DNA from: Sphingosinicella sp. LHD-64
GTDB lineage: Bacteria > Pseudomonadota > Alphaproteobacteria > Sphingomonadales > Sphingomonadaceae
DNA: 64,000 bases
Direction: 5' to 3'
Assembly: GCF_031157375.1 (NCBI RefSeq)
Contig: NZ_JAVIFV010000001.1
Span: forward strand, 496,001 to 560,000
Part shown: piece after piece, positions 26,501 through 33,509 of the stretch
Numbering within the stretch: the stretch's first letter is position 1
Layout of the letters: every line of letters begins with the position of its first letter
Notes under the pieces: model-generated
The model's input: the letters and a program-made list of their open reading frames with translations, nothing else
Told to the model about the DNA's origin: nothing
Database searches by the model: none
Program-made: the position numbers and the translations under genes

Positions 26501-26886
26501 TGCCCGAGCCCCATCTCGATCAGGAAACGACGATGACCGGCGGCGCCTCGCTCTGGCGCGCCAATTGGTCGGAGCGCGCCGATCCCTTCGCCAGTGTCGC
26601 GCTCACCGACCGCGGCCTGTCCCGAGCGCAGTCGAGGGGCCCCGGCTGGCAACGCGCCGCGGCGTCAGGCCGTTTCGACCCGAACGCCAGCCGCGTGCTG
26701 GAGGCGAAGGCCAGCGCCGTCAGCTTCGGCAATCCCGGCCGCACCGACATCCGGGTCGGCCAGCGCGTGTTCCACTCCAAGTTCGGCTATGGCGAGGTCG
26801 CGGAGATCGAGGGCAACAAGTTGGAGATCGACTTCGAACATTCGGGGCGGAAGCGGGTGCTGGATAGTTTCGTGAGTGTGGCGTAA
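23515..26886 (+). CDS. uvrD: ATP-dependent DNA helicase UvrD/PcrA, interrupted by an intein
   Basis: Superfamily 1A 3'-5' helicase for nucleotide excision and mismatch repair. 1123 residues from the GTG at 23515: 765 of helicase plus a 358-residue intein. Walker A AGAGTGKT at 36-43, DEYQDT (motif II, Asp230, Glu231), motif III split as GDDDQ / SIYSWRGA at the intein, motif IV KVQVIGVW region, motif V/VI TIHAAKGLEF and VAITRARRK, and the C-terminal Tudor-like FHSKFGYGEVAEIEGNKLEID. Only after protein splicing would the helicase be active. A short repeat-like stretch (26616-26640) lies in the C-terminal linker. A TTG at 23479 is a less likely start. Confidence 0.97.
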   Translation: MSQTPAPLPDPPYLRGLNAPQREAVLTTEGPVLVLAGAGTGKTAALTARLAHLIATRRAWPSEILAVTFTNKAAREMKERVGRHIGEAVEGMPWLGTFHAIGAKMLRRHAELVGLKSNFTILDTDDQLRLLKQIILAADIDEKRWPARLLAGMIDRWKNKGWTPDQVDAGEAEGYANGKGAQLYKLYQARLRDLNACDFGDLLLHMLVILKTHRDVLELYQQRFRYILVDEYQDTNQSQYLWLRLLAQERKNICCVGDDDQCLAEGTPVTMADGSLKPIEAVTTDDLVLSCHGSGDFRPARVARVARRECRSALVRLRTAGGRQLIGTTEHTHFADFIRAESPQKYFTYLMWKRDVGYRLGTSQIYTRGQLKPVIGFKQRCLQERADAVWLIDAFDNENDAREREHCLSLAYGITTLPFVARKGGSTNGLVHDQARLDRLHRGLDSEAKALRLMQDHGLSLEHPHHVPQTAAGRRAALNLTLYAEHRGATPMHRISLSGNDPEGREAVTALGLNPRPYKRNPANWRYETLYRDVAKLDSVRKLLATRFDLQLKAKANLLGKPLALRPAAQVRPGMMVACADGTHDVVTAVETVAGGGAVYDIDVEGTHNFVAGGIVTHNSIYSWRGAEVSNILKFEKDFPGAVIIRLEQNYRSTPHILGAASGLIAQNATRLGKTLWTEADEGEKVQVIGVWDGPEEARRVGDELESLQRRGGRLDQAAILVRAQFQTREFEDRFIAIGLPYRIVGGFRFYERAEIRDALAYLRVIAQPADDLAFERIVNVPKRGLGDKAVAKLHSLARAEGIPLSLAAAQILDTDELTGAARRSLGNLVTDFARWRARLDDLPHPELARLVLDESGYTAMLQADRSAESAGRLENLAELARAMEEYENLGAFLEHVSLVMDNDADPQADKVTIMTIHAAKGLEFDTVFLAGWEEGVFPSQRALDEGGNASLEEERRLAYVAITRARRKCFILHAANRRIYGQWTSSIPSRFVAELPEPHLDQETTMTGGASLWRANWSERADPFASVALTDRGLSRAQSRGPGWQRAAASGRFDPNASRVLEAKASAVSFGNPGRTDIRVGQRVFHSKFGYGEVAEIEGNKLEIDFEHSGRKRVLDSFVSVA
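24298..25371 (+). mobile_element. Intein in UvrD motif III (358 residues)
   Basis: In-frame protein-splicing element. It begins with Cys (block A CLAEGTPVTMADG), has block B with a TxxH motif (GTTEHTHF, intein 66-73), block F VYDIDVEGTHNFVAGG and block G ending THN (intein 356-358), followed by extein Ser. Cys1, the block-B His, penultimate His and terminal Asn are all present, so splicing should work (class 1 pattern). The insertion splits GDDDQ|SIYSWRG, the most conserved ATPase site. The middle 250 residues have no LAGLIDADG motif; residues 84-160 look GIY-YIG-like. The coding DNA is locally less GC-rich than its host gene. Confidence 0.95.
26616..26640. repeat. Fragment of palindromic repeat inside uvrD
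   Basis: cctgtcccgagcgcagtcg followed by aggggc resembles the CCTGAGC...GTCGAAGGG intergenic-repeat half-site, here read as LSRAQSRG in the poorly conserved linker before the C-terminal Tudor-like domain. One half-site only; the coding frame is kept. Identification rests on resemblance to the arms at 1651 and 54173. Confidence 0.45.
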
Positions 26887-26900
26887 CCCTCATTCACGTC

Positions 26901-26927
26901 ATTCCAGCGAAAGCTGGAATCTTCCGT
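26901..26927 (+). terminator. Rho-independent-type terminator after uvrD
   Basis: attccagc-gaaa-gctggaat gives a perfect 8-bp stem with a GAAA tetraloop, followed by a T-rich run (cttccgtttcttttcc). It starts 15 bases after the uvrD stop. Confidence 0.7.
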
Positions 26928-27000
26928 TTCTTTTCCATGCCTTCGCGTCTTTGCGCGTATCCTAACCGGTCACGCCCGAGCGGCTCGAACGCCGGATCTA

Positions 27001-27161
27001 TTTCACGCAAAGACGCGAAGACGCAAAGGTACCGAGAAGCGTTGAAGCTGCGCGTTTCCGGCGAATCCGGCATCCTCTTTGTAGGCTCTGAAATTATACG
27101 CTTCGCGATGAGAAAGGCTGAAGCCCCTTTGCGTCTTCGCGTCTTTGCGTCTTTGCGTGAA
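27001..27161. repeat. Inverted repeats of the cacgcaaagacgcgaagac family
   Basis: Arm A (27001-27029, ttcacgcaaagacgcgaagac then gcaaagg) and arm B (27126-27161, the inverted cctttgcgtcttcgcgtc then two tttgcgt units ending gtgaa) face each other over about 95 bases. A third copy (27604-27630) lies inside the start of the GxxExxY gene and is in the same orientation as arm B. A shorter relative is at 26941-26956. The stretch 26928-27201 holds no gene that I can support. Confidence 0.85.
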
Positions 27162-27201
27162 ACTATCATCACATCGCCGCAGAACTGAGGTCCGAAGCAC
27201 C

Positions 27202-27672
27202 TCACAAAGGCGCATGAGCTTCATACCCGTTCACAACGCGCCTGATGCCCTCGCGAAAAGTCGCGGCGCCGAAGTTCATGAGAAGGCCCAACGGCAGATC
27301 CATCAAACGCAGATAGGTGAGGAGCTGCTTCCCGTGCACCGGCGCGAAGCGCTCCGCGCATTTGAGTTCGATCAGCAAAGTGCCTTCGACCAGAAGATCG
27401 GCCCGAAACCCTTCCTCGATCACAAGGCCGTCGAAACGTATCGGGATCGGCTTCTGCCGCTCGACCGAAAGCCCGTGTCGGGCAAGGCCCTGCGCAAGCA
27501 CCGCCTCATATACTGACTCCAGCAGGCCCGGTCCGAGCCGCTCGTGAATCCTGAACCCGCAATCCACCGCCAGAGAGGCGATCCGTTCGACATCCGCGCC
27601 GACCTCTTCGCGCCTTCGTCTTTGCGTGAACCAATCCAGCCTCCCCGCCTGAATGATCGATTGGGGTTTCAC
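27202..27672 (-). CDS. GxxExxY protein, PD-(D/E)XK-like
   Basis: 156 residues if the GTG at 27672 is used. Core: SLAVDCGFRIHERLGPGLLESVYEAVL, where GPGLLESVY is the GxxExxY motif that names the family, and FRADLLVEGTLLIELKCAERF, a PD-(D/E)XK-like ADLLV...ELK nuclease signature. Members of this family are widely scattered and of unknown function. The N-terminal FTQRRRREEV is translated from a copy of the cacgcaaagacg repeat, so the true start is uncertain. The gene sits between repeat copies B and C. Confidence 0.85.
   Translation of the reverse strand: MKPQSIIQAGRLDWFTQRRRREEVGADVERIASLAVDCGFRIHERLGPGLLESVYEAVLAQGLARHGLSVERQKPIPIRFDGLVIEEGFRADLLVEGTLLIELKCAERFAPVHGKQLLTYLRLMDLPLGLLMNFGAATFREGIRRVVNGYEAHAPL
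27604..27630. repeat. Third cacgcaaagacg repeat copy, within the GxxExxY gene start
   Basis: ctcttcgcgccttcgtctttgcgtgaa is in the same orientation as arm B at 27126. Translated on the minus strand it gives FTQRRRREE. B and C therefore bracket the GxxExxY gene as direct repeats. Confidence 0.75.
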
Positions 27673-27739
27673 GCTAAGCCTGACACCAGAACAAAGAAAG
27701 AACTTTCCTACACGCCCCTCCCTCCATCATAAGCTCGTA

Positions 27740-28192
27740 ATGGACGACGCCCTCCCCGACGACCTCGCCTTCGATCCTGTCCCCTCCGCCCGCCAGCGCC
27801 GCGACGGGTGGACGCCGGAGCGTCAGCGCGCCTTCATTCTCGCCCTTGCCGGGCTCGGCCTGGTCGGCGCCGCGGCGCGGAGCGTGGGGATGAGCCGCAA
27901 GTCCGCCTACGCCCTGCTGAAGCGCGCCGGGCCGGAGAGCGGCTTCGCCCGCGCCTGGGACGCGGCGGTCGACCGGGGCCGCGCCCATGCCCTCGATCTC
28001 GGCATCGAGCGCGCCATCCACGGCACGCAAATCCCGGTCTTCCACGGCGGCCTCCAGCGCGGCGTGCGGACGGTCTATGACAATCGCCTGCTGATCGCGG
28101 CGCTGCGCGCCGTCGAGCGGGCGGACGCGTCCCTGCCCTCGCCGCAGGAGGATCTCGCCACCATCCAACGGTTCGTCGCAGGATTGACGTGA
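27740..28192 (+). CDS. Terminase-small-subunit-like HTH protein (paralogue 2)
   Basis: 150 residues. WTPERQRAFILALAGLGLVGAAARSVGMSRKSAYALLKRAGP parallels the N-terminal HTH of the protein at 7510 (FTPKRQRRFLKALRKTG...ACRAAGISDSAAYKARKRDP), and both continue with a FARAWDAA/FRALWDAA segment. It is shorter and lacks the acidic tail. Function unknown; no phage genes adjoin it. The ATG at 27740 was chosen because the conserved region begins soon after; upstream in-frame sequence is not family-like. Confidence 0.72.
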   Translation: MDDALPDDLAFDPVPSARQRRDGWTPERQRAFILALAGLGLVGAAARSVGMSRKSAYALLKRAGPESGFARAWDAAVDRGRAHALDLGIERAIHGTQIPVFHGGLQRGVRTVYDNRLLIAALRAVERADASLPSPQEDLATIQRFVAGLT

Positions 28193-28339
28193 CGTGCCGG
28201 CACCTTTGTCACCTTTCTTGCCGCCGATCCGCCCGCCGGGAGCAGATTCTTCCCCGCCCGGCGCCCTCGCGCACCACAATCCTCCAATCCGCACCGCTTT
28301 GTTGCCGCCCGCGCGCCGCCGTCCTAAGGGGCCGTACTG

Positions 28340-29668
28340 ATGCAGCCCACGTCGCCCTTCCAGTACCGCGACTATCGCGCCTTCTGGGCGGCGCGGCTGG
28401 CGAGCACGACGGCGAACACGATGCTGGTCGTCGTCATCGGCATCCACGTCTACGACATCGCCCGCGAGACGATGTCGATCCGCGAGGCGAGCTTCTGGCT
28501 CGGCATGGTCGGCCTCGCCCAGTTCCTGCCGCTCTTCCTGCTCGTCCTCGTCGCCGGCTATGTCGCCGACCGGGTGGACCGACGGCTGATCGTCCGCCTC
28601 TGCCTCGCCGCCGAGATGCTCTGCGCCTTCGCGCTCGCCGCGCTCGTCTGGCTCGACGCGATGAGCCTGGTGCCCCTGTTCGTCGTCGCCGTCATCCTCG
28701 GCATCGGCCGCGCCTTCGCCGGCCCGGCGCTCTCCTCGATCGCGCCCAATCTCGTGCCGCCGGCGCTGCTGCCCAGTGCGATCGCGCTCAATTCGATCGC
28801 CTGGCAGACCGGCGCGATCGCCGGCCCTCTGCTCGGCGGCGCGGCCTATGCGCTGTCGACCAGCCTCACCTATGAGGCGTCGGGCGTGCTCTATGCGGTC
28901 TCGCTGGTCGCGATGCTGATCATCCTGCCGATCCCGCTCGGCGATGCCGGCAAGTCGCGTCCGCTGCGCGCCGTCATCGAAGGGCTCGCCTATGTGCGCG
29001 ACAACAAGATCGTGCTCGGCGCGATCAGCCTCGATCTGTTCGCCGTCCTGCTCGGCGGCGCCACGGCGATGCTGCCCGTTTATGCCCGCGACATCCTCCA
29101 CGTCGGCTCGGAAGGCCTCGGCGCGCTGCGCGCCGCGCCCGCGGTCGGCGCGGCGCTGACCGCGCTGGCCCTCGCCCGCTATCCGCTGAAGCGCCATGTG
29201 GGGGTGAAGATGTTCGCCTGCGTCGGCATCTTCGGCCTCGCCACGGTCGTCTTCGGCGAGAGCCGCTGGATGTGGCTGTCGCTCGCCAGCCTGTTCGTGC
29301 TCGGCGCGGCCGACATGATCAGCGTCTATGTCCGCACCTCGCTGATCCAGCTCCACACGCCGGATGCGATGCGCGGGCGCGTCTCCGCCGTCTCGGGCCT
29401 GTTTATCTCCGCCTCCAACGAGCTCGGCGAGTTCCGCGCCGGCCTCACCGGCTCCGCCCTGGGCCCCGTCACCGCGGTGGTCGGCGGCGGCGTGCTCGCC
29501 ATCGCCGTCACCGGCCTGTTCGCCTGGATGTTCCCGAGCCTGCGCAAGGCCGACCGCTTCGTTCCCCCCGACGCCGAACTCCTCGACGAGGCCTGTGGCA
29601 AGGACCAGCCCGACGTCGAGCTTCCCGCCATGGTCGCGGGCCTCAAACCGCAAACCGAGAAAGGATAG
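28340..29668 (+). CDS. EntS-like MFS exporter
   Basis: 442 residues, about 12 helices. FQYRDYRAFWAARLASTTANTMLVVVIGIHVYDIA and the loop GYVADRVDRRLIVRL are typical of the enterobactin-exporter (EntS)/DHA3 branch of MFS; RTSLIQLHTPDAMRGRVSAV is the second-half signature. Probably exports a small molecule, identity unknown. cysK starts three bases after its stop, so it is first in a three-gene operon. Confidence 0.85.
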   Translation: MQPTSPFQYRDYRAFWAARLASTTANTMLVVVIGIHVYDIARETMSIREASFWLGMVGLAQFLPLFLLVLVAGYVADRVDRRLIVRLCLAAEMLCAFALAALVWLDAMSLVPLFVVAVILGIGRAFAGPALSSIAPNLVPPALLPSAIALNSIAWQTGAIAGPLLGGAAYALSTSLTYEASGVLYAVSLVAMLIILPIPLGDAGKSRPLRAVIEGLAYVRDNKIVLGAISLDLFAVLLGGATAMLPVYARDILHVGSEGLGALRAAPAVGAALTALALARYPLKRHVGVKMFACVGIFGLATVVFGESRWMWLSLASLFVLGAADMISVYVRTSLIQLHTPDAMRGRVSAVSGLFISASNELGEFRAGLTGSALGPVTAVVGGGVLAIAVTGLFAWMFPSLRKADRFVPPDAELLDEACGKDQPDVELPAMVAGLKPQTEKG

Positions 29669-29671
29669 GAC

Positions 29672-30592
29672 ATGAAAGCCGCCAGCATTCTCGACACGAT
29701 CGGCAACACGCCGCACATCCGCGTCAACCGCCTGTTCGGGCCCGCCGAGGTCTGGATCAAATCGGAGCGCGCCAATCCGGGCGCCTCGATCAAGGACCGC
29801 ATCGCGCTCTCGATGATCGAGGACGCCGAGAAGACCGGCAAGCTGAAGCCCGGCGGCGTCATCATCGAGCCGACGTCCGGCAATACCGGCATCGGCCTCG
29901 CCATGGTCGCCGCGGTCAAGGGCTACAAGCTCGTCCTCGTCATGCCGGAGAGCATGAGCATCGAGCGCCGCCGGCTGATGCTGGCCTATGGCGCGACCTT
30001 CGATCTCACCCCGCGCGAGAAGGGCATGAAGGGCGCGATCGCGCGGGCGCAGGAGCTGATCGAGCAGACCCCCGGAAGCTGGATGCCCCAGCAGTTCGAG
30101 AACCCGGCCAATCTGGAAGTGCATCGCCGCACCACCGCGCAGGAAATCCTGAGCGATTTCAGCGACTCGCCGATCGACATTCTCATCACCGGCGTCGGCA
30201 CCGGCGGCCATATCACCGCCTGCGCAGAGGTGCTGAAAAAGGCATGGCCGGACCTGCAGGTCTTCGCGGTCGAGCCCACCCTCTCCCCGGTTCTCTCCGG
30301 CGGCGAGCCCGGCCCGCACCCGATCCAGGGCATCGGCGCCGGGTTCATCCCGGCGATCACCGACGTCTCGCTGTTCGACGGGATCATCCAGGTCGATCCG
30401 GGCGATGCCAAGGAATGGGCCCGCCGGGCCGCGCGCGAGGAAGGCGTCCTCGTCGGCATCAGCTCCGGCGCCACCCTCGCCGCCATCTCGCAGAAGCTGG
30501 CCGAGGTCGGCACCGGCAAGCGCGTGCTGGGCTTCAACTACGACACCGGCGAGCGCTACCTTTCGGTGCCGGATTTCCTGCCCGAACAGTGA
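29672..30592 (+). CDS. cysK: O-acetylserine sulfhydrylase / cysteine synthase A
   Basis: PLP enzyme that makes cysteine from O-acetylserine and sulfide. 306 residues, family length. PLP Lys41 in [11 protein letters not shown], substrate loop TSGNTG (68-73), phosphate loop GVGTGGH and the ending [10 protein letters not shown] are all intact. Its TGA overlaps the GTG of the ATP-grasp gene, and it starts three bases after an EntS-like exporter gene. A canonical primary-metabolism role is likely; a role in natural-product assembly is possible from context. Confidence 0.93.
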   Translation: MKAASILDTIGNTPHIRVNRLFGPAEVWIKSERANPGASIKDRIALSMIEDAEKTGKLKPGGVIIEPTSGNTGIGLAMVAAVKGYKLVLVMPESMSIERRRLMLAYGATFDLTPREKGMKGAIARAQELIEQTPGSWMPQQFENPANLEVHRRTTAQEILSDFSDSPIDILITGVGTGGHITACAEVLKKAWPDLQVFAVEPTLSPVLSGGEPGPHPIQGIGAGFIPAITDVSLFDGIIQVDPGDAKEWARRAAREEGVLVGISSGATLAAISQKLAEVGTGKRVLGFNYDTGERYLSVPDFLPEQ

Positions 30593-31443
30593 GCCCGCGC
30601 ATCGCGATCCTGACTCCGGCCGCGGACGGCGCCCACGGCGGCGGACGCTGGCCGGAGGTGCTCGCCCGGCTCGCGAGACCACTCGAAGCGGCGGGAATGC
30701 GGGTCGAAACCTCCGACTGGACCAATGGCCGCTACCTTTCGGATTGCGATCTCGTCCTCCCGCTGCTCGCCTGGGGCTATCACAGCGACGGCGACTGGGC
30801 GGGTCGGCTCGCTGCCCTGGAAGCGTCCGGTGCGCGGCTGCGCAATCCCGCCGCCGTGCTGCGCTGGAACGCCGACAAGGCCTACCTGGGTCGGTTGGCG
30901 GAGGCGGGCGCGCCGATCGTGCCGACCCTCTTCGTCGACAAGGTGGACGAAGCGGCGCTGCAAGACGCCGCCGAACGGTTCGGCACCGACCGGCTGATCG
31001 CCAAGCCGACCGTGTCGGCCGGCGCCTACCGCACCATCCGCTGGTCGCCGGGGACCCCGCTCGACGACGCGCCGGAGCGCGCGGCGATGATCCAGCCCTA
31101 TCTGCCCGATATCGAAGCGGGCGGCGAAATCTCGCTGCTCTATTTCGGCGGGCAGTTCAGCCATGCGATCCGCAAACGGCCCCAGCCGGGCGACTTTCGC
31201 GTCCAGCCGGAGTTCGACGGTATCATCACGGCCCACACGCCCGACACGGACGAAATCGCCGCCGCCGACCTCGTCCTGTCGCACGTCGAGGAGGACCTGC
31301 TCTATGCGCGCATCGATCTCGTCCGGGACATGGAAGGCCGGCCGGTCCTGATGGAGGTCGAGCTGGTCGAACCCGAGCTCTACCTCGAGCATGATGCGCG
31401 AGCGGGCGCGGCCTTCGCCGCAGCGGTCGGCCGCGCCCTCTGA
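30589..31443 (+). CDS. ATP-grasp (RimK/GshB-like) ligase
   Basis: 284 residues, GTG start overlapping the cysK stop. N-terminal Rossmann-like region ([11 protein letters not shown]), then an ATP-grasp core: [61 protein letters not shown] and the metal-binding end [29 protein letters not shown] (Asp and Glu ligands). Such enzymes form amide or peptide bonds via acyl-phosphate. The substrate is unknown; coupling to cysK suggests an amino-acid or thiol product. Confidence 0.85.
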   Translation: MSPRIAILTPAADGAHGGGRWPEVLARLARPLEAAGMRVETSDWTNGRYLSDCDLVLPLLAWGYHSDGDWAGRLAALEASGARLRNPAAVLRWNADKAYLGRLAEAGAPIVPTLFVDKVDEAALQDAAERFGTDRLIAKPTVSAGAYRTIRWSPGTPLDDAPERAAMIQPYLPDIEAGGEISLLYFGGQFSHAIRKRPQPGDFRVQPEFDGIITAHTPDTDEIAAADLVLSHVEEDLLYARIDLVRDMEGRPVLMEVELVEPELYLEHDARAGAAFAAAVGRAL

Positions 31444-31454
31444 CCGAGCGCCCT

Positions 31455-32984
31455 CTAGCTGATCGTCGCCATCTCGTAGAGAAAGTCGACATAGCCCATC
31501 GCTGCCTCGCGATAGCCGGCGACGGCGGGGGTGTTGCTCTCGATCAGCATGAACTCGTCCGGCGCGTGGGCGCCGCTGCCGTAACCCAGGCCGAATTGCG
31601 CAGCGGGCTTGCGCAGCGGATCGCCGGTGAAGGTGACCCCGGGCCATGAGCCTGCCATCCGGGGAAACAGGGCGAACGGGACGTTGTCGCGGGTGAACAC
31701 CGCCTGCTGCGCCCGGATGACCCGGCTGTCCTCGGCGGTCTCGGTCGGATTGTAGCCGCCGCTGACATTGACCTCGATGTCGTTGAAGCCCTGCCGGTCG
31801 AGATGCGCACGCAGCTTCGCGACGCAATCCTCGCGGGTCATGTTGGGGACGAGCCTGAGGTCGAGCTTCGCGACGGCGCGCGCCGGCAGCACCGTCTTGC
31901 CGCCCGGCCCGGTATAGCCGGCCACGAGGCCCTCGATGTTCACCGTCGGCTGGGACGCGAGGCGCTCCAGCGACTCGCGCCAAGGCAGATCGTCGATCCA
32001 GCGCTGGACGCCCAGCTGGCGCTTCACCTCCTCCTCGCTGCGGGTGCGCGCCGACTCGGCGATCAGGGCGCGCTCGCGATCGGTGAGCGGGCGGACGTGC
32101 TCGAACCAGCCCTCGATTGCCGGCGTGTTGCCATGGTCGGTCACCAGCGTCTTGAGCGCTTCCACCAGATGCCAGACCGGGCTGTCGACCTGCGCCTTGA
32201 GGCTCGAATGGATGTCCCGCGCCGGCCCGCGGCCCCAGCGCTCGCCCGACGACACCAGTTCCAGTTCGACAATGCCCTTGGAGCCAAGCGCGATCGACAC
32301 CGCGCCGTTGGCGGCCTGGGTGTTCATCGGAATGATCACGCCTTCGGCGCGGCGCATCGCCGCCAGAACCTCGGGATCGTTGAAGGCGTTGTGGAAGTTC
32401 GGCGAACCGATTTCCTCCTCGCCCTCGGCCAGCAGCACCAGGTTGACCGGCAGCCGTTTGCCCGCCGCCCGGAATGCATGGACCGCCGCCAGGAACGCGC
32501 TTTCGGGTCCCTTCTGGTTGGTCGCGCCGCGGCCGCGGATGGCGCGGCCGAGCTGATGATCGAACATCTGCCCCTCGAGCGGCGGCGAGGTCCATTCGGA
32601 CGCGTCATACTGCTTCACGTCGTACATGAAATAGATGCCCATCGTCCGCCGCGCACCGGCATCGAGCACGCCGAACACGGCCGGTACGCCGCCCGTCGGC
32701 ACCTTGCGCACAGCGGTAAAGCCCGCGTCCGTGGCGAGCCGCACCATGTAATCGGCACCCTGCTCGATGTTGAGTTGCTCGGCGGCGATCGTGGGGTGCG
32801 CGATCCAGTCCTTCAGCCGCTGGACGGACTCGTCGAATCCGGCGTCGACCGCCCGGCGGATCGCCTCGCGATCGCCGTCGCGGCGCGTTTGGGCAAGTCC
32901 CGCACCCGGCGCGAGCAGGGCAGCGGAGGCGGCTGCGGCCTTGAGGAGCGAGCGGCGATCGGTCGAAGAGCGGCGGTCGGTCAT
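31455..32984 (-). CDS. Tat-exported M20-family peptidase homologue with altered metal ligands
   Basis: 509 residues. Twin-arginine signal (TDRRSLLKAAAASAALLAPG) exports it to the periplasm. The M20 fold is clear (SGGYNPTE, GSGAHAPDEF at the end), but several metal ligands of the family differ: where HxD is expected there is M120-Y-D122, the bridging Asp is Asn156 in GRGATNQKG, and the later Asp/Glu position is Asn221 in IIPMNTQ. EGEEEIGS and the final His are kept. It may be inactive, use other metals, or act as a binding protein. Start ATG 32984. Confidence 0.85.
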   Translation of the reverse strand: MTDRRSSTDRRSLLKAAAASAALLAPGAGLAQTRRDGDREAIRRAVDAGFDESVQRLKDWIAHPTIAAEQLNIEQGADYMVRLATDAGFTAVRKVPTGGVPAVFGVLDAGARRTMGIYFMYDVKQYDASEWTSPPLEGQMFDHQLGRAIRGRGATNQKGPESAFLAAVHAFRAAGKRLPVNLVLLAEGEEEIGSPNFHNAFNDPEVLAAMRRAEGVIIPMNTQAANGAVSIALGSKGIVELELVSSGERWGRGPARDIHSSLKAQVDSPVWHLVEALKTLVTDHGNTPAIEGWFEHVRPLTDRERALIAESARTRSEEEVKRQLGVQRWIDDLPWRESLERLASQPTVNIEGLVAGYTGPGGKTVLPARAVAKLDLRLVPNMTREDCVAKLRAHLDRQGFNDIEVNVSGGYNPTETAEDSRVIRAQQAVFTRDNVPFALFPRMAGSWPGVTFTGDPLRKPAAQFGLGYGSGAHAPDEFMLIESNTPAVAGYREAAMGYVDFLYEMATIS

Positions 32985-33117
32985 GGCATTCCCCTGTTGA
33001 GCGAGGGGCGGATAGAACAACCCGCGGACGGCTCTGTCCAGCCCGTGCAGGCCGCACCTTCCGGAACCCCGCCCTCCGGGCCCGCGTTCTGCCTCCGAAA
33101 CCAATTTGGAGCGTCAG

Positions 33118-33378
33118 ATGGACGACGAACGGCCAATCGAGCGCGAAACGACCATTGTCCAGACAGGAAATGGCGGCGGCGGAAGTGGTGTCATCATTGC
33201 CATCGTCTTTCTGTTTCTGGTGGGCGCAATCGCGTTCTTCTTCTTCGGCGGCTATTTCGAGGGCGAGACCGACAAGGTCGATGTGAGCGTCAATGTCGTC
33301 ACCCCGAAGATCGACCTTCCCGACATCAGGATCGAGCCGCCGCAGCAGGCACAGCCGACGAACGCGACGACCAACTAG
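33118..33378 (+). CDS. Small single-pass membrane protein
   Basis: 86 residues: a short polar N-terminus, a Gly-rich stretch, one hydrophobic helix (GVIIAIVFLFLVGAIAFFFFGG) and an outside or cytoplasmic tail with VDVSVNVVTPKIDLPDIRIE. No family recognised. GGAG lies eight bases before the ATG at 33118. It is divergent from the M20 gene. The intergenic region after it (33379-33509) holds a 12-bp palindrome (33388-33399) and no gene. Confidence 0.65.
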   Translation: MDDERPIERETTIVQTGNGGGGSGVIIAIVFLFLVGAIAFFFFGGYFEGETDKVDVSVNVVTPKIDLPDIRIEPPQQAQPTNATTN

Positions 33379-33509
33379 GCTCGGGTTGGGCTCGAGCCCT
33401 AAAGGCGATTTCGAGCCGGTGCGTGACGAATCCGGTATGACGGCCGCGATCCTCACTGGCGGATAGTCGCGACTGATCGCTCTTAGCCTCTACCAGTGGA
33501 GGACGAGCG

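Noticed and set aside
27674-30682. About 1000-codon minus-strand frame opposite the exporter/cysK genes
   Set aside because: Pure antisense of three genes with clear domains; composition is typical of GC-rich shadow frames.
33388-33399. 12-bp palindrome gggctcgagccc
   Set aside because: Not near a start codon or promoter-like sequence, and a single short palindrome could be chance.
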